Shown here piece after piece: positions 9,518 through 16,969 of a stretch of DNA of 64,000 bases (its first letter is position 1; every line of letters starts with the position of its first letter). Below the pieces are notes generated by a model. That model was given only the letters and a program-made list of their open reading frames with translations, was not told the DNA's origin and ran no database searches. This stretch comes from Vicinamibacterales bacterium (GTDB lineage Bacteria; Acidobacteriota; Vicinamibacteria; Vicinamibacterales; UBA8438), in contig CATQHX010000063.1 of assembly GCA_958296065.1 (NCBI GenBank), positions 53,370 through 117,369 on the forward strand, read 5' to 3'. A program made the translations under genes and the position numbers.

Positions 9518-11710
9518 CTAGTTCGCCAGCGGATGCGGCCTCATCTGGAAGCGGACGATCTCGCTCGTCGCCCCCTTGCCACCCTCGAGGTGGAACGGCG
9601 AACCGGTGTTGAAGCTCGACCAGACGCCGCGCCCCTTCCAGCCCGCGTCGGGATCGTCGATCCGGCCGTCGAGGCCGCGGCTGTAGAAGCCGAGCGGGTA
9701 CGGCACACGCATGACCACCCATTCACCGCTGCCGGGATCGAGCGCGAGCAACGCGTCGGACGTCGTGCCGGTGGCGATCGGCACGTTCGCGCCAAGTCCC
9801 AGCGTGTCGAACTGGTCGACCCAGTTGTAGTAGTGGTAGTCGGCGTTCGCCGACCCGTCGACGCCCTTCAGCTTCGGCCCCGGCGACGGATACAGCGTCC
9901 ATCCCTCGCGGCAGTGCTGGCCGGTCGCCGTCGGTCCGTTCAGCACCGTGCACTTGTCGCGGTCGAAGCTGGCGAGGTGGCCGCTGCCGCCCAGCGCCGT
10001 CCAGATCAACCCGTTGCGATCCACGTCGATGCCGCGCGGGCCGAAGCCCCACTCGCTCGGATCGCCGTTGGCGTCGTACGGCGGCTCGTACACCTCGGAA
10101 ATGCAGGTCTCGGGCGGACTGTCGCCGAGGTCGAGACGAACCAGCCGCCCCGGCACGTCGAAACGCCGGGTGATCCATACCGACCCGTCCGGATGCGGTA
10201 TGACGCCGTAGGCGCGCTTGAACTTGTCGAGGCTCCCGATGCGGGTGTCGCGCGCCGGATCAATCGCGACGTCGCCGTTGTAGTCCGGCTCGTTCCACGG
10301 CTTCGTGATGCGGCCGTCGCCGTTGGTGTCGATGACGGTCGGGCACCAGCCCTGCGACGCCTGCTCGTCCCCGGTCTCGTCGTAGAGCCGCGTGTTGAGC
10401 CAGCCGATCGCCTCGGTCGAGCCGCTCAGCCAGAGCGTGTCGTCCTCGTCGTCGGCGAACTGCAGGTGGTGCGTGAAGTAGCAGGTGTCGATGAGCTCGA
10501 ACTCGCCGGTCTCCGGGTCGTAGTAGGACACCTGCCGTGACTCGGCGCGGTGCTGGATCGGGTAGTACTGCGCGAACCGGTGATCCGATCCCTCCAGGCA
10601 CCAGTCGGGAACGTCGTTGGGCCGGACGGCCTGCGTGATCCAGAGGCGCCCCTTGTCGTCGAGCATCGGGTTGTGGGCGCTCCGGCTCTGGAGACCGGCG
10701 GGCGGTTCATTGGCCCAGTAGAGCGACGGGACAGCCGTCGACGAGCCCTGGTAGGAGTCGTTTCTCGGCCGCTCGATGCGGGTCGGCAGGTCCATGCGGA
10801 CCGACGTGTGGGTGCGCGGATCGGTGATCACGAGCCCCGCCCCGCCGACGCCGTAGATCGGCCCGTTCGCATTGAGCGTCGGGTTGCGCTTGTCGGTGGT
10901 GATCTCGTCGTGGACCATGCCGCGCGGATGGCCCCACTTCCACATGCTGAGGACCAGGTTGCGCTCCCGCCCCTGCGGACGCGGCGGAACCGGCGGCAGC
11001 TCGCCGGCGGCGATCCGGTCGCTCCAGTCGGCGTACAACTGCAGCGCGCGCGGCCGGCCCATGCGGTTGATCTCGACCGCCATCGCCGGCCCCGCCCCGC
11101 CGGCCCGGATGCGGTACTCCCAGGCGTCGACGGCCGAGTCGAACTCGTCGAGGTCGAGCATCGGCATCTCGCGCGTCGCCTTGTTGCCGAGCTGGTGGCA
11201 GAGTTGGCAGCCATCCTTCAGCCGGTCCACCCAGTCGGCCTGCGTCCGCATCGCCACGCCGATGCCGTTGCCGCGCGGGCCGGTGCCCGGGAAGTCGCTG
11301 GCCGGCGGCACCTCGAGCAGCGAGTACCAGTAGTTGGCCGGATAGATTTCGGCCGCCGCGTGCGGCGAAGCCGCCGCGTTCGCGCTCAGGGCGAGATCGT
11401 CGCCGGGCCGCGCGGGCGTCCTCTCCGAATCGGCCAACCCGTAGCCACGCACCCACACCTCATAGGAGGCGTCCGGCAGGTCCGGCACCAGAAAGCGCCC
11501 GTCGTCGTCGGTCACGACGATCTTCCGGAAGCCGGTGTCGAAGTCCTGCGTCTCCGCAATGACCCAGACGCCGGCCTCGGGACCGGACGCGCTGGTCACG
11601 ACGCCGCTGATATCGTCGTCCTGGGCCGCAACGGGAGGGCCGAGCACCACGAGAGACGCCGCCAGGAACGCCGCCGTCGCATACCCGCCGATCATGCGCT
11701 GCATGGTCAT
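9518..11710 (-). CDS. Secreted protein with carboxypeptidase-regulatory-like domain, one c-heme site and Vgb-like beta-propeller
   Basis: A 730-residue exported protein. The ATG at 11710 follows a GGAGGG site by 5 nt and opens onto a signal peptide ending near PPVAAQ (residue 30); the frame runs further upstream without a signal. Residues about 33-95 form a carboxypeptidase regulatory-like beta-sandwich (SGVVTSASGPEAGVWV, then a GRFLVPDLP turn). A c-type heme motif CQLCH lies at 168-172. The rest reads as a beta-propeller of the virginiamycin B lyase-like class, with blades such as DGSVWITRRF, NGLIWTALGG and DDTLWLSGS. Related proteins occur in Acidobacteria; I know of no assigned substrate. 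The combination suggests a periplasmic redox or sensor enzyme rather than antibiotic resistance. Confidence 0.8.
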   Translation of the reverse strand: MTMQRMIGGYATAAFLAASLVVLGPPVAAQDDDISGVVTSASGPEAGVWVIAETQDFDTGFRKIVVTDDDGRFLVPDLPDASYEVWVRGYGLADSERTPARPGDDLALSANAAASPHAAAEIYPANYWYSLLEVPPASDFPGTGPRGNGIGVAMRTQADWVDRLKDGCQLCHQLGNKATREMPMLDLDEFDSAVDAWEYRIRAGGAGPAMAVEINRMGRPRALQLYADWSDRIAAGELPPVPPRPQGRERNLVLSMWKWGHPRGMVHDEITTDKRNPTLNANGPIYGVGGAGLVITDPRTHTSVRMDLPTRIERPRNDSYQGSSTAVPSLYWANEPPAGLQSRSAHNPMLDDKGRLWITQAVRPNDVPDWCLEGSDHRFAQYYPIQHRAESRQVSYYDPETGEFELIDTCYFTHHLQFADDEDDTLWLSGSTEAIGWLNTRLYDETGDEQASQGWCPTVIDTNGDGRITKPWNEPDYNGDVAIDPARDTRIGSLDKFKRAYGVIPHPDGSVWITRRFDVPGRLVRLDLGDSPPETCISEVYEPPYDANGDPSEWGFGPRGIDVDRNGLIWTALGGSGHLASFDRDKCTVLNGPTATGQHCREGWTLYPSPGPKLKGVDGSANADYHYYNWVDQFDTLGLGANVPIATGTTSDALLALDPGSGEWVVMRVPYPLGFYSRGLDGRIDDPDAGWKGRGVWSSFNTGSPFHLEGGKGATSEIVRFQMRPHPLAN

Positions 11711-11877
11711 ATCGCCCTCCCTGCATCCGCCGGGACAGTGCCGCCTGCGTCGGCGCACTACGGCCGCGCAGACTTCCAGCGCTATTGTGCAGTCTGGCGG
11801 CGGGTCGGACAACCCCTAAATCACGCGCCGTCGCCGTCGCCTTCCGCCACCGCCCCCCGCTGCACAGGCTCGCGGCG

Positions 11878-12270
11878 TCAGTTCGACAGCACGGCGAACT
11901 CCCGCGAGCGCGCAAGTCGGCGATCGGCGGTCACCAGGGTGAGCTCCAACGCCTTCGCCGTCGCCGCCAGAAAGCGGTCCGCCGGATCCTCGTGCGGCAG
12001 GTCGAGGACGCGACTCTCCTGCGCGATGTCGTGCGTCAGTGGAGCCTCGCGGGCCGGCAGGCGAGACATCGCCTCGGCAATCCACTGCCGCGCCGGAATT
12101 CCTGGAGTCAGACGGCCCTTCTCCACCAGGATCAGAAACTCCCAGACGCTGATGGGGGACAACCAGATCTCGTTGTCCGGCGATTCCAACTCGGTGCGGA
12201 CTCCAGACGACAGCCGCTCCGGCTCGGCGACGCTCCAGATCCAGATGTGCGTATCCAGCAGGAGCTTCAC
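11878..12270 (-). CDS. VapC-type PIN-domain toxin
   Basis: A 130-residue PIN-domain ribonuclease of the type II toxin-antitoxin class; family members cut tRNA or other RNA. Acidic residues fitting the catalytic set are D6 (LLLDTHIW), E44 (SVWEF), D98 (DPADRF) and D116 (TADRRL). The GTG at 12270 is chosen because it overlaps the antitoxin stop codon in a GTGA arrangement, as expected for coupled antitoxin and toxin translation; an ATG at 12288 is possible but would overlap more. All four acidic positions are present, so the toxin looks intact. Confidence 0.88.
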   Translation of the reverse strand: MKLLLDTHIWIWSVAEPERLSSGVRTELESPDNEIWLSPISVWEFLILVEKGRLTPGIPARQWIAEAMSRLPAREAPLTHDIAQESRVLDLPHEDPADRFLAATAKALELTLVTADRRLARSREFAVLSN

Positions 12271-12509
12271 GAGCGCAGGACCTCCCATTCCGTTTCGTCC
12301 AGCGCGGGCGAGACGATGTCGCCCGTGATGCGGAGCGTGGAACGCATGCAGCCCAGCCACCGCTCCGGACGTTCGGGGGGCGACGGGGGCACCACCTCCG
12401 CCACGGGCTTGCCGAAGCGGGTGATCAGGACCGGCTGCCCCGTTCGGTTCACGCGGTCGAGAACGGCCAGACAGGTTGCCTTGAACTTCGAGATCGCGAG
12501 CTGTTCCAC
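12267..12509 (-). CDS. Phd/YefM-type antitoxin
   Basis: An 80-residue antitoxin with the Phd/YefM N-terminal DNA-binding pattern (ISKFKATCLAVLDRVNRTG, then PVLITRFGKPVAEVVPP). The C-terminal half (WLGCMRSTLRITGDIV onward) would wrap the toxin. The GTG at 12509 is preferred because GGAGG at 12515-12519 lies 5 nt upstream; GTG codons at 12521 and 12524 lack such a site. The stop overlaps the toxin start by 4 nt. Phd-type antitoxins usually repress their own operon, and a palindrome sits just upstream. Confidence 0.87.
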   Translation of the reverse strand: MEQLAISKFKATCLAVLDRVNRTGQPVLITRFGKPVAEVVPPSPPERPERWLGCMRSTLRITGDIVSPALDETEWEVLRS

Positions 12510-12514
12510 GTAAG

Positions 12515-12519
12515 CCTCC
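12515..12519 (-). promoter_or_regulatory. Ribosome-binding site deciding the antitoxin start
   Basis: On the minus strand this reads GGAGG, 5 nt before the GTG at 12509. It selects that codon over the earlier in-frame GTGs. Confidence 0.6.
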
Positions 12520-12533
12520 ACCACTCATGATAG

Positions 12534-12554
12534 ACCATGGTCATGATCCATGGT
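12534..12554. promoter_or_regulatory. Inverted repeat, candidate operator of the toxin-antitoxin operon
   Basis: Perfect 7-bp arms ACCATGG and CCATGGT flank a 7-bp centre (TCATGAT) that itself contains the palindrome TCATGA. It lies 25 nt upstream of the antitoxin start and just below the ligA stop, where an autoregulatory operator would be expected. Binding by the antitoxin is inferred. Confidence 0.5.
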
Positions 12555-12572
12555 CCATCCAAATCGTCGCCG

Positions 12573-14999
12573 CTACGCACCGGCGGTCAGCTTCTCAAGA
12601 TGGACTCCGTCAATCACGGCCACACCCAGCTCCTGCGCCTTGCGGAGCTTCGAACCGGGCTTGTCCCCGGCCACGACATAGTCGGTGTTGCGGCTCACGG
12701 ACCCGCTGACCTTGCCGCCAGCCGCCAGAATCCGCGCCTTGGCCTCGTCGCGGGTCATGCCGTCCAGCGTTCCGGTGAGCACGAACACCTTCCCGGCGAG
12801 CGGATGAGGCTGCCGCTCCTCCTGCTCGTCGTCCTCGAAGCACAGACCGTGCCCTCGCAACCGCTCGATCAGGTCCCGGTGCATGCTTGCCCCGAAGAAG
12901 TTCCGGATCGATTCCGCAATGCGAGGTCCGACCTCTTCTACTTGCTCCAACTCCTCCGCCGATGCCGATGCAAGCGCATCGAGGCTGCGGAAGTGACCCG
13001 CCAGCAACGATGCGGTCCGGTCTCCGACATGCCTGATGCCGAGACCGAATACGAGGCGACCAAGCGGCAGATTCTTCGATTGCTCCAGACCATCCAGGAT
13101 CCTGCGAGCGGACTTTTCGCCAAGTCGGACCCTCAGAGGCAGACTCGCGAATTGCTCGGTCGTCAACCGCCACAGATCGGTCGGCGTCCGTACCAGGCCG
13201 TGGTCGACCAGCTTCCCGGCCAACGTAGCGCCCAGGCCCTTGACGTGCTTCGCACTGCGAACAACGAAGCACCGCAAAGCCGTGCCGTGCGACTCCGGTT
13301 GCTCGTTGCGCCCCCCGGCCGTCACTCCGGTTGGGCTGGCGGGTTCCTCGATCGCGGCCACCTCCTTCGCAATCTCGGACCTCGAGCGCGCAATGCCATG
13401 CACGAGCATCGAGGCCTTCTTCTTGCCAATGGTGGACTCCTTTTCGAGGTCCGCCAACTGCTCCGTCCGCAGTTCGTACAGGTCGGCGAAATCCTTCACC
13501 AGGCCATCGTCCACGAGCGCGTCGACCAACCACGCGCCCAACCCGTCGATGTCCAGCGCGGTACGCCGCGCGAAGTGCAGGATCGATTCCTTCAACCGCG
13601 CGATGCAACTGACGTTGATGCACCGGGCGACCGCCTCTCCCTCCTCACGCACCACCGGAGCCTCGCACGCGGGGCACCGGGACGGCATCGAGAAGGACCG
13701 GCGATTGTCGCCTTCGCGTACGACCCGTACGACCTTGGGGATCACGTCGCCGCTCCGCTCCACCAGCACGGCGTCCCCGATCTGCAGTCCGAGGCGCGCG
13801 ATCTCGTCCGCGTTGTGCAGCGTCGCGTGCGACACGGTCACTCCGCCGACCTGGACGGGCCGCAACCGGGCGCGGGGCGTCACTGCGCCGGTCCTCCCCA
13901 CCTGCACGTCGATGTCCTCGACGACCGTCTCGACCTGCTGCGCCGCCGGCTTGCAGGCGACGGCCCAGCGCGGCGATTTCGACGTGGCCCCGAGCCGGCG
14001 CTGCAGGTCCACGGCATCGACCTTGAAGACCAGGCCGTCGATCTCGTACGGGAGATCCTCCCGCCGGGGAAGCCAGGCATCCCGGAACCGGCGCAGTCCA
14101 TCGACGCCGCGCAGCCGGTCACGTGCCTTGTTCACCTTGAACCCCAACGCCGCGAGCGCCTCCAGCGCCTCCCAGTGCGATGCGAAGACCGACTGCCCTT
14201 GCGCAAGCAACTGATAGGGGTAGAAGTCGAGTCGCCGGGAGGCGGTAACGGACGCGTCCAGCATGCGCAGCGATCCCGCCGCCGCGTTGCGGGGGTTCAT
14301 CAACGGCGGCTGCCCTTCCGCTCGCAGTCGGGCGTTCAGGGCGGCGAAGGACTTCTTCGGCATCACCACCTCGCCGCGCACCTCGAATTCCACCGGCACT
14401 CCCAGCGCCGTACGCTCGCGTGCCGAAATCGAGAGCGGCAGTGAGCGCAGGGTGCGAGCATTCGGTGTGATCACCTCACCCTCGACCCCGTCGCCGCGGG
14501 TCAGCGCCCGCGTCAAGCGGCTGTCGGCATCCGCGTCTTCCAGCAAACCGGGCTGACGAGTAATCGCATCACCACCCGCCGCGTCGCGCTCCGGACCGAA
14601 ATGCACCGCCATCGAGAGGCCGTCGAGCTTCAGCTCGCCGACGTAATCCAGGACTTCGACGCCGGCCAGCTCCCGCGCGCGACGGTCGAAGTCCGCGAGC
14701 TCCGCCTCGTCGAGCGCGTTGTCCAGGCTGAGCATCGACGAAGAGTGGGCCGCCTTCTCGACGCCCGCGCGCGGCGCGCCGCCGACTCGCTGCGACGGCG
14801 AATCGGGCGCGATCAACTCCGGATACCGTTCTTCGAGTTGCTGCAGCTCCCGCAGCAGTGCGTCGAACTCGGCGTCGCTTATTCGGGGATCGTCCAGAAC
14901 GTAGTAGGAATGCTCGTGGCGTCTCAACTCGCCGCGCAGGGCGGCCACGCGGACCCGGGCTTCCTCAAGCGTGATCTCGGATCCGGAATCGGCAGGCAT
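12573..14999 (-). CDS. ligA: NAD-dependent DNA ligase with a duplicated internal segment
   Basis: An 808-residue LigA, which seals nicks using NAD. Usual bacterial LigA is near 670 residues. The adenylation lysine is K124 in KLDG, and the NAD-binding Ia region (HEHSYYVLDDPRISDAEFD) precedes it. Insertions lie at about 136-163 in the adenylation domain and at about 545-645. The zinc finger is intact (C442, C445, C460, C465). Residues 483-540 (IDGLGAWLVDALVDDGLV...) and 585-645 (VKGLGATLAGKLVDHGLV...) are two copies of the segment after the zinc finger, so the helix-hairpin-helix region appears partly duplicated. The C-terminal BRCT domain (about 732-808) is present. The ATG at 14999 is the first Met before the conserved start. 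Confidence 0.95.
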   Translation of the reverse strand: MPADSGSEITLEEARVRVAALRGELRRHEHSYYVLDDPRISDAEFDALLRELQQLEERYPELIAPDSPSQRVGGAPRAGVEKAAHSSSMLSLDNALDEAELADFDRRARELAGVEVLDYVGELKLDGLSMAVHFGPERDAAGGDAITRQPGLLEDADADSRLTRALTRGDGVEGEVITPNARTLRSLPLSISARERTALGVPVEFEVRGEVVMPKKSFAALNARLRAEGQPPLMNPRNAAAGSLRMLDASVTASRRLDFYPYQLLAQGQSVFASHWEALEALAALGFKVNKARDRLRGVDGLRRFRDAWLPRREDLPYEIDGLVFKVDAVDLQRRLGATSKSPRWAVACKPAAQQVETVVEDIDVQVGRTGAVTPRARLRPVQVGGVTVSHATLHNADEIARLGLQIGDAVLVERSGDVIPKVVRVVREGDNRRSFSMPSRCPACEAPVVREEGEAVARCINVSCIARLKESILHFARRTALDIDGLGAWLVDALVDDGLVKDFADLYELRTEQLADLEKESTIGKKKASMLVHGIARSRSEIAKEVAAIEEPASPTGVTAGGRNEQPESHGTALRCFVVRSAKHVKGLGATLAGKLVDHGLVRTPTDLWRLTTEQFASLPLRVRLGEKSARRILDGLEQSKNLPLGRLVFGLGIRHVGDRTASLLAGHFRSLDALASASAEELEQVEEVGPRIAESIRNFFGASMHRDLIERLRGHGLCFEDDEQEERQPHPLAGKVFVLTGTLDGMTRDEAKARILAAGGKVSGSVSRNTDYVVAGDKPGSKLRKAQELGVAVIDGVHLEKLTAGA

Positions 15000-15048
15000 C
15001 GGCAACTACGTCAGACCTCGACTACCGGCCGCCGGAGCCCGACCGTGA

Positions 15049-16137
15049 TCAGCGATCTCGCGCCAGCACGTAGTCCGGCAGCGCCAGCAGCGCATCGCGC
15101 TCGACCGATGGGGGGAACCCGATGAGGCAGTCCCTGGCCGCCGCCGCGTGCTCGACGGCCCGGTCGTAGGCGTAATCCGTGGCGCGATGCTCGCGCAGCA
15201 GAACTCCGAGTTCACGCCAATCGCCCATATCGATCTCGCCGGTCTCCACCGCGACGCGCGCGATCTCCCGCGCGCGTCCATCCGCGGCCTGCCGATCGAG
15301 CAGGCGGATCAGCGCCAGCGTGACCTTGCCTTCGCGCAGATCCTGGCCGACCGGCTTGCCGAGCGTGGCCTGATCCGCGGTGTAGTCGAGCAGATCGTCG
15401 ACGAGCTGAAAGGCGACGCCGAGATTGAAACCGTAGTCACGGAGTGCGGCGCGTTGCGCGTCGGTCGTGGTGCCGAGCATGCCGCCGATCTCGGCGGACC
15501 CACCGAACAGATAGGCCGTCTTGCGCCGGATGATCTCGAAGTACTCGTCTTCCGAGATGTTCACGTCCCCCGTCTTCGTCAACTGGTACAGCTCACCCTC
15601 TATCATCCGCCGGGTGACGTCGCACAGGAGCCGCACGATGGGGATGGCGTCGTCGTATGTGAGAGCCAGCTTCATGGAGCTGATGTACAGGTAGTCTCCC
15701 AGCAGGACGGTCTTGTCGTTGCCCCAGCGCGAATGCGCCGCGAGCCGGCCGCGCCGCAGCTCGGACTCGTCGATGATGTCGTCGTGAACCAGCGTCGCGG
15801 TGTGGATGAACTCCACCGCGGAGGCGTAGACGACCGCGCGCTCCCCGGTGTAGCCGGCGAGTCGCGCGGCCAGCAGCAACAACGCGGGGCGGACACGCTT
15901 GCCGCCGCTGGCCTGGATGTAGCGGGCCATGCGCGGAATCACCTCGTCCACCACGTGCACGGCTCGCGGTCCCCGCGCCGTCCCCACTCCAGCCGCCTCC
16001 AGGGCCGCCGCGTCGGCCTCGACGGCCGGCCGGACGTACGTGGCGTACGCCTGCTCGACCGCTTCCAGGGACCTGCGGATCGGTTCGAAAATCTGCTCGA
16101 GGTCGGCGGGCGCCGACGACTTGAGTGCCACGTTCAC
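15049..16137 (-). CDS. Polyprenyl (probably octaprenyl-type) diphosphate synthase
   Basis: An isoprenyl diphosphate synthase that extends allylic diphosphates with IPP for quinone side chains or lipid carriers. The first aspartate-rich motif is DDIID (about 119-123) preceded by FIHTATLVH; the second is DDLLDY (about 247-252). GGKRVRP near residue 79 binds IPP. The frame is open well upstream, but the GTG at 16137 gives a normal-length 362-residue protein starting 10 nt after the tatD-family gene; a GTG at 16131 is equally possible. The long chain type is inferred from small residues before the first motif and from family resemblance to IspB/HepT. It is probably the last gene of the larC-metG-tatD run. 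Confidence 0.9.
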   Translation of the reverse strand: MNVALKSSAPADLEQIFEPIRRSLEAVEQAYATYVRPAVEADAAALEAAGVGTARGPRAVHVVDEVIPRMARYIQASGGKRVRPALLLLAARLAGYTGERAVVYASAVEFIHTATLVHDDIIDESELRRGRLAAHSRWGNDKTVLLGDYLYISSMKLALTYDDAIPIVRLLCDVTRRMIEGELYQLTKTGDVNISEDEYFEIIRRKTAYLFGGSAEIGGMLGTTTDAQRAALRDYGFNLGVAFQLVDDLLDYTADQATLGKPVGQDLREGKVTLALIRLLDRQAADGRAREIARVAVETGEIDMGDWRELGVLLREHRATDYAYDRAVEHAAAARDCLIGFPPSVERDALLALPDYVLARDR

Positions 16138-16147
16138 GCCGCGAGAA

Positions 16148-16969
16148 TCAGACCACAGTTGCGCCGCGAGCGTCAACGCTCCGGGCCGCAAACAGTACAT
16201 CGTACGACCGCCGCGTCGCATCGGCAATCTCGCCGCGGGTCGCTCCGCGCACCTCGGCAAGCGCGTCGATCACCTGCACCACGCGCGCCGGCTCGTTGCG
16301 ACGGCCCCGGTACGGAACGGGCGACAGATACGGAGAATCGGTCTCCGCCAGAAGTCGATCGGCGGGCACAATCGCAGCCGCCTCGCGAATCGCCGTTGCG
16401 TTGCGAAAGGTGACGATGCCCGAGAACGACACGTGGAAGCCCAGGTCCAGGGCCCGGCGCGCAAGCGCGGCGTCCCCGGCAAAGCAGTGGAAGACTCCCT
16501 GCACGTCCCCGCCCCCCTCGGACCGCAGCGCGTCCACCGTGTCGTCATCCGCCTCCCGCGTGTGAATCACGAGCGGCCGCTCCAGCTCGCGCGCGAGCGC
16601 GATCTGGCGGCGAAACACCTCGACCTGGGTCTCGCGCGGCGCGTAGTCGTAGTGGTAGTCGAGTCCGATCTCTCCGATCGCACACGCCCCGGCCCGCGCC
16701 TCCACCGCCCGGCGCACGAACGACGCCACCCCGTCCACACCACCGGCGAGGTCGCCTGTCGCACCGGCCTGGTGGGGATGGACACCAACCGCGAAGGCGA
16801 CATCCGGCCAGGCCTGCGCCACCCCGTCGGCACGACCCGCCTCTTCCTCGTTCGACGCGTCGAGGATGCAGAGCGCACCGTCGACCCCCGCGCCGCGCGC
16901 CCGCGCGACCACCGCGTCGAGGTCGGCGGCGAACTGCTCGTCCGCCAGGTGGCAGTGCGAATCGATCAT
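16148..16969 (-). CDS. TatD family metal-dependent hydrolase
   Basis: A 273-residue TatD/YcfH-type TIM-barrel hydrolase, a family with DNase activity in characterised members. Metal ligands are visible: IDSHCHL at the N-terminus (HxH), GEIGLDYHY near residue 95 (Glu), VIHTREA (His), VFHCFAGD (His) and AETDSPYLSP (Asp). Length is typical. The ATG at 16969 overlaps the metG stop by 4 nt. Placement directly after metG is common in many bacteria. Confidence 0.93.
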   Translation of the reverse strand: MIDSHCHLADEQFAADLDAVVARARGAGVDGALCILDASNEEEAGRADGVAQAWPDVAFAVGVHPHQAGATGDLAGGVDGVASFVRRAVEARAGACAIGEIGLDYHYDYAPRETQVEVFRRQIALARELERPLVIHTREADDDTVDALRSEGGGDVQGVFHCFAGDAALARRALDLGFHVSFSGIVTFRNATAIREAAAIVPADRLLAETDSPYLSPVPYRGRRNEPARVVQVIDALAEVRGATRGEIADATRRSYDVLFAARSVDARGATVV

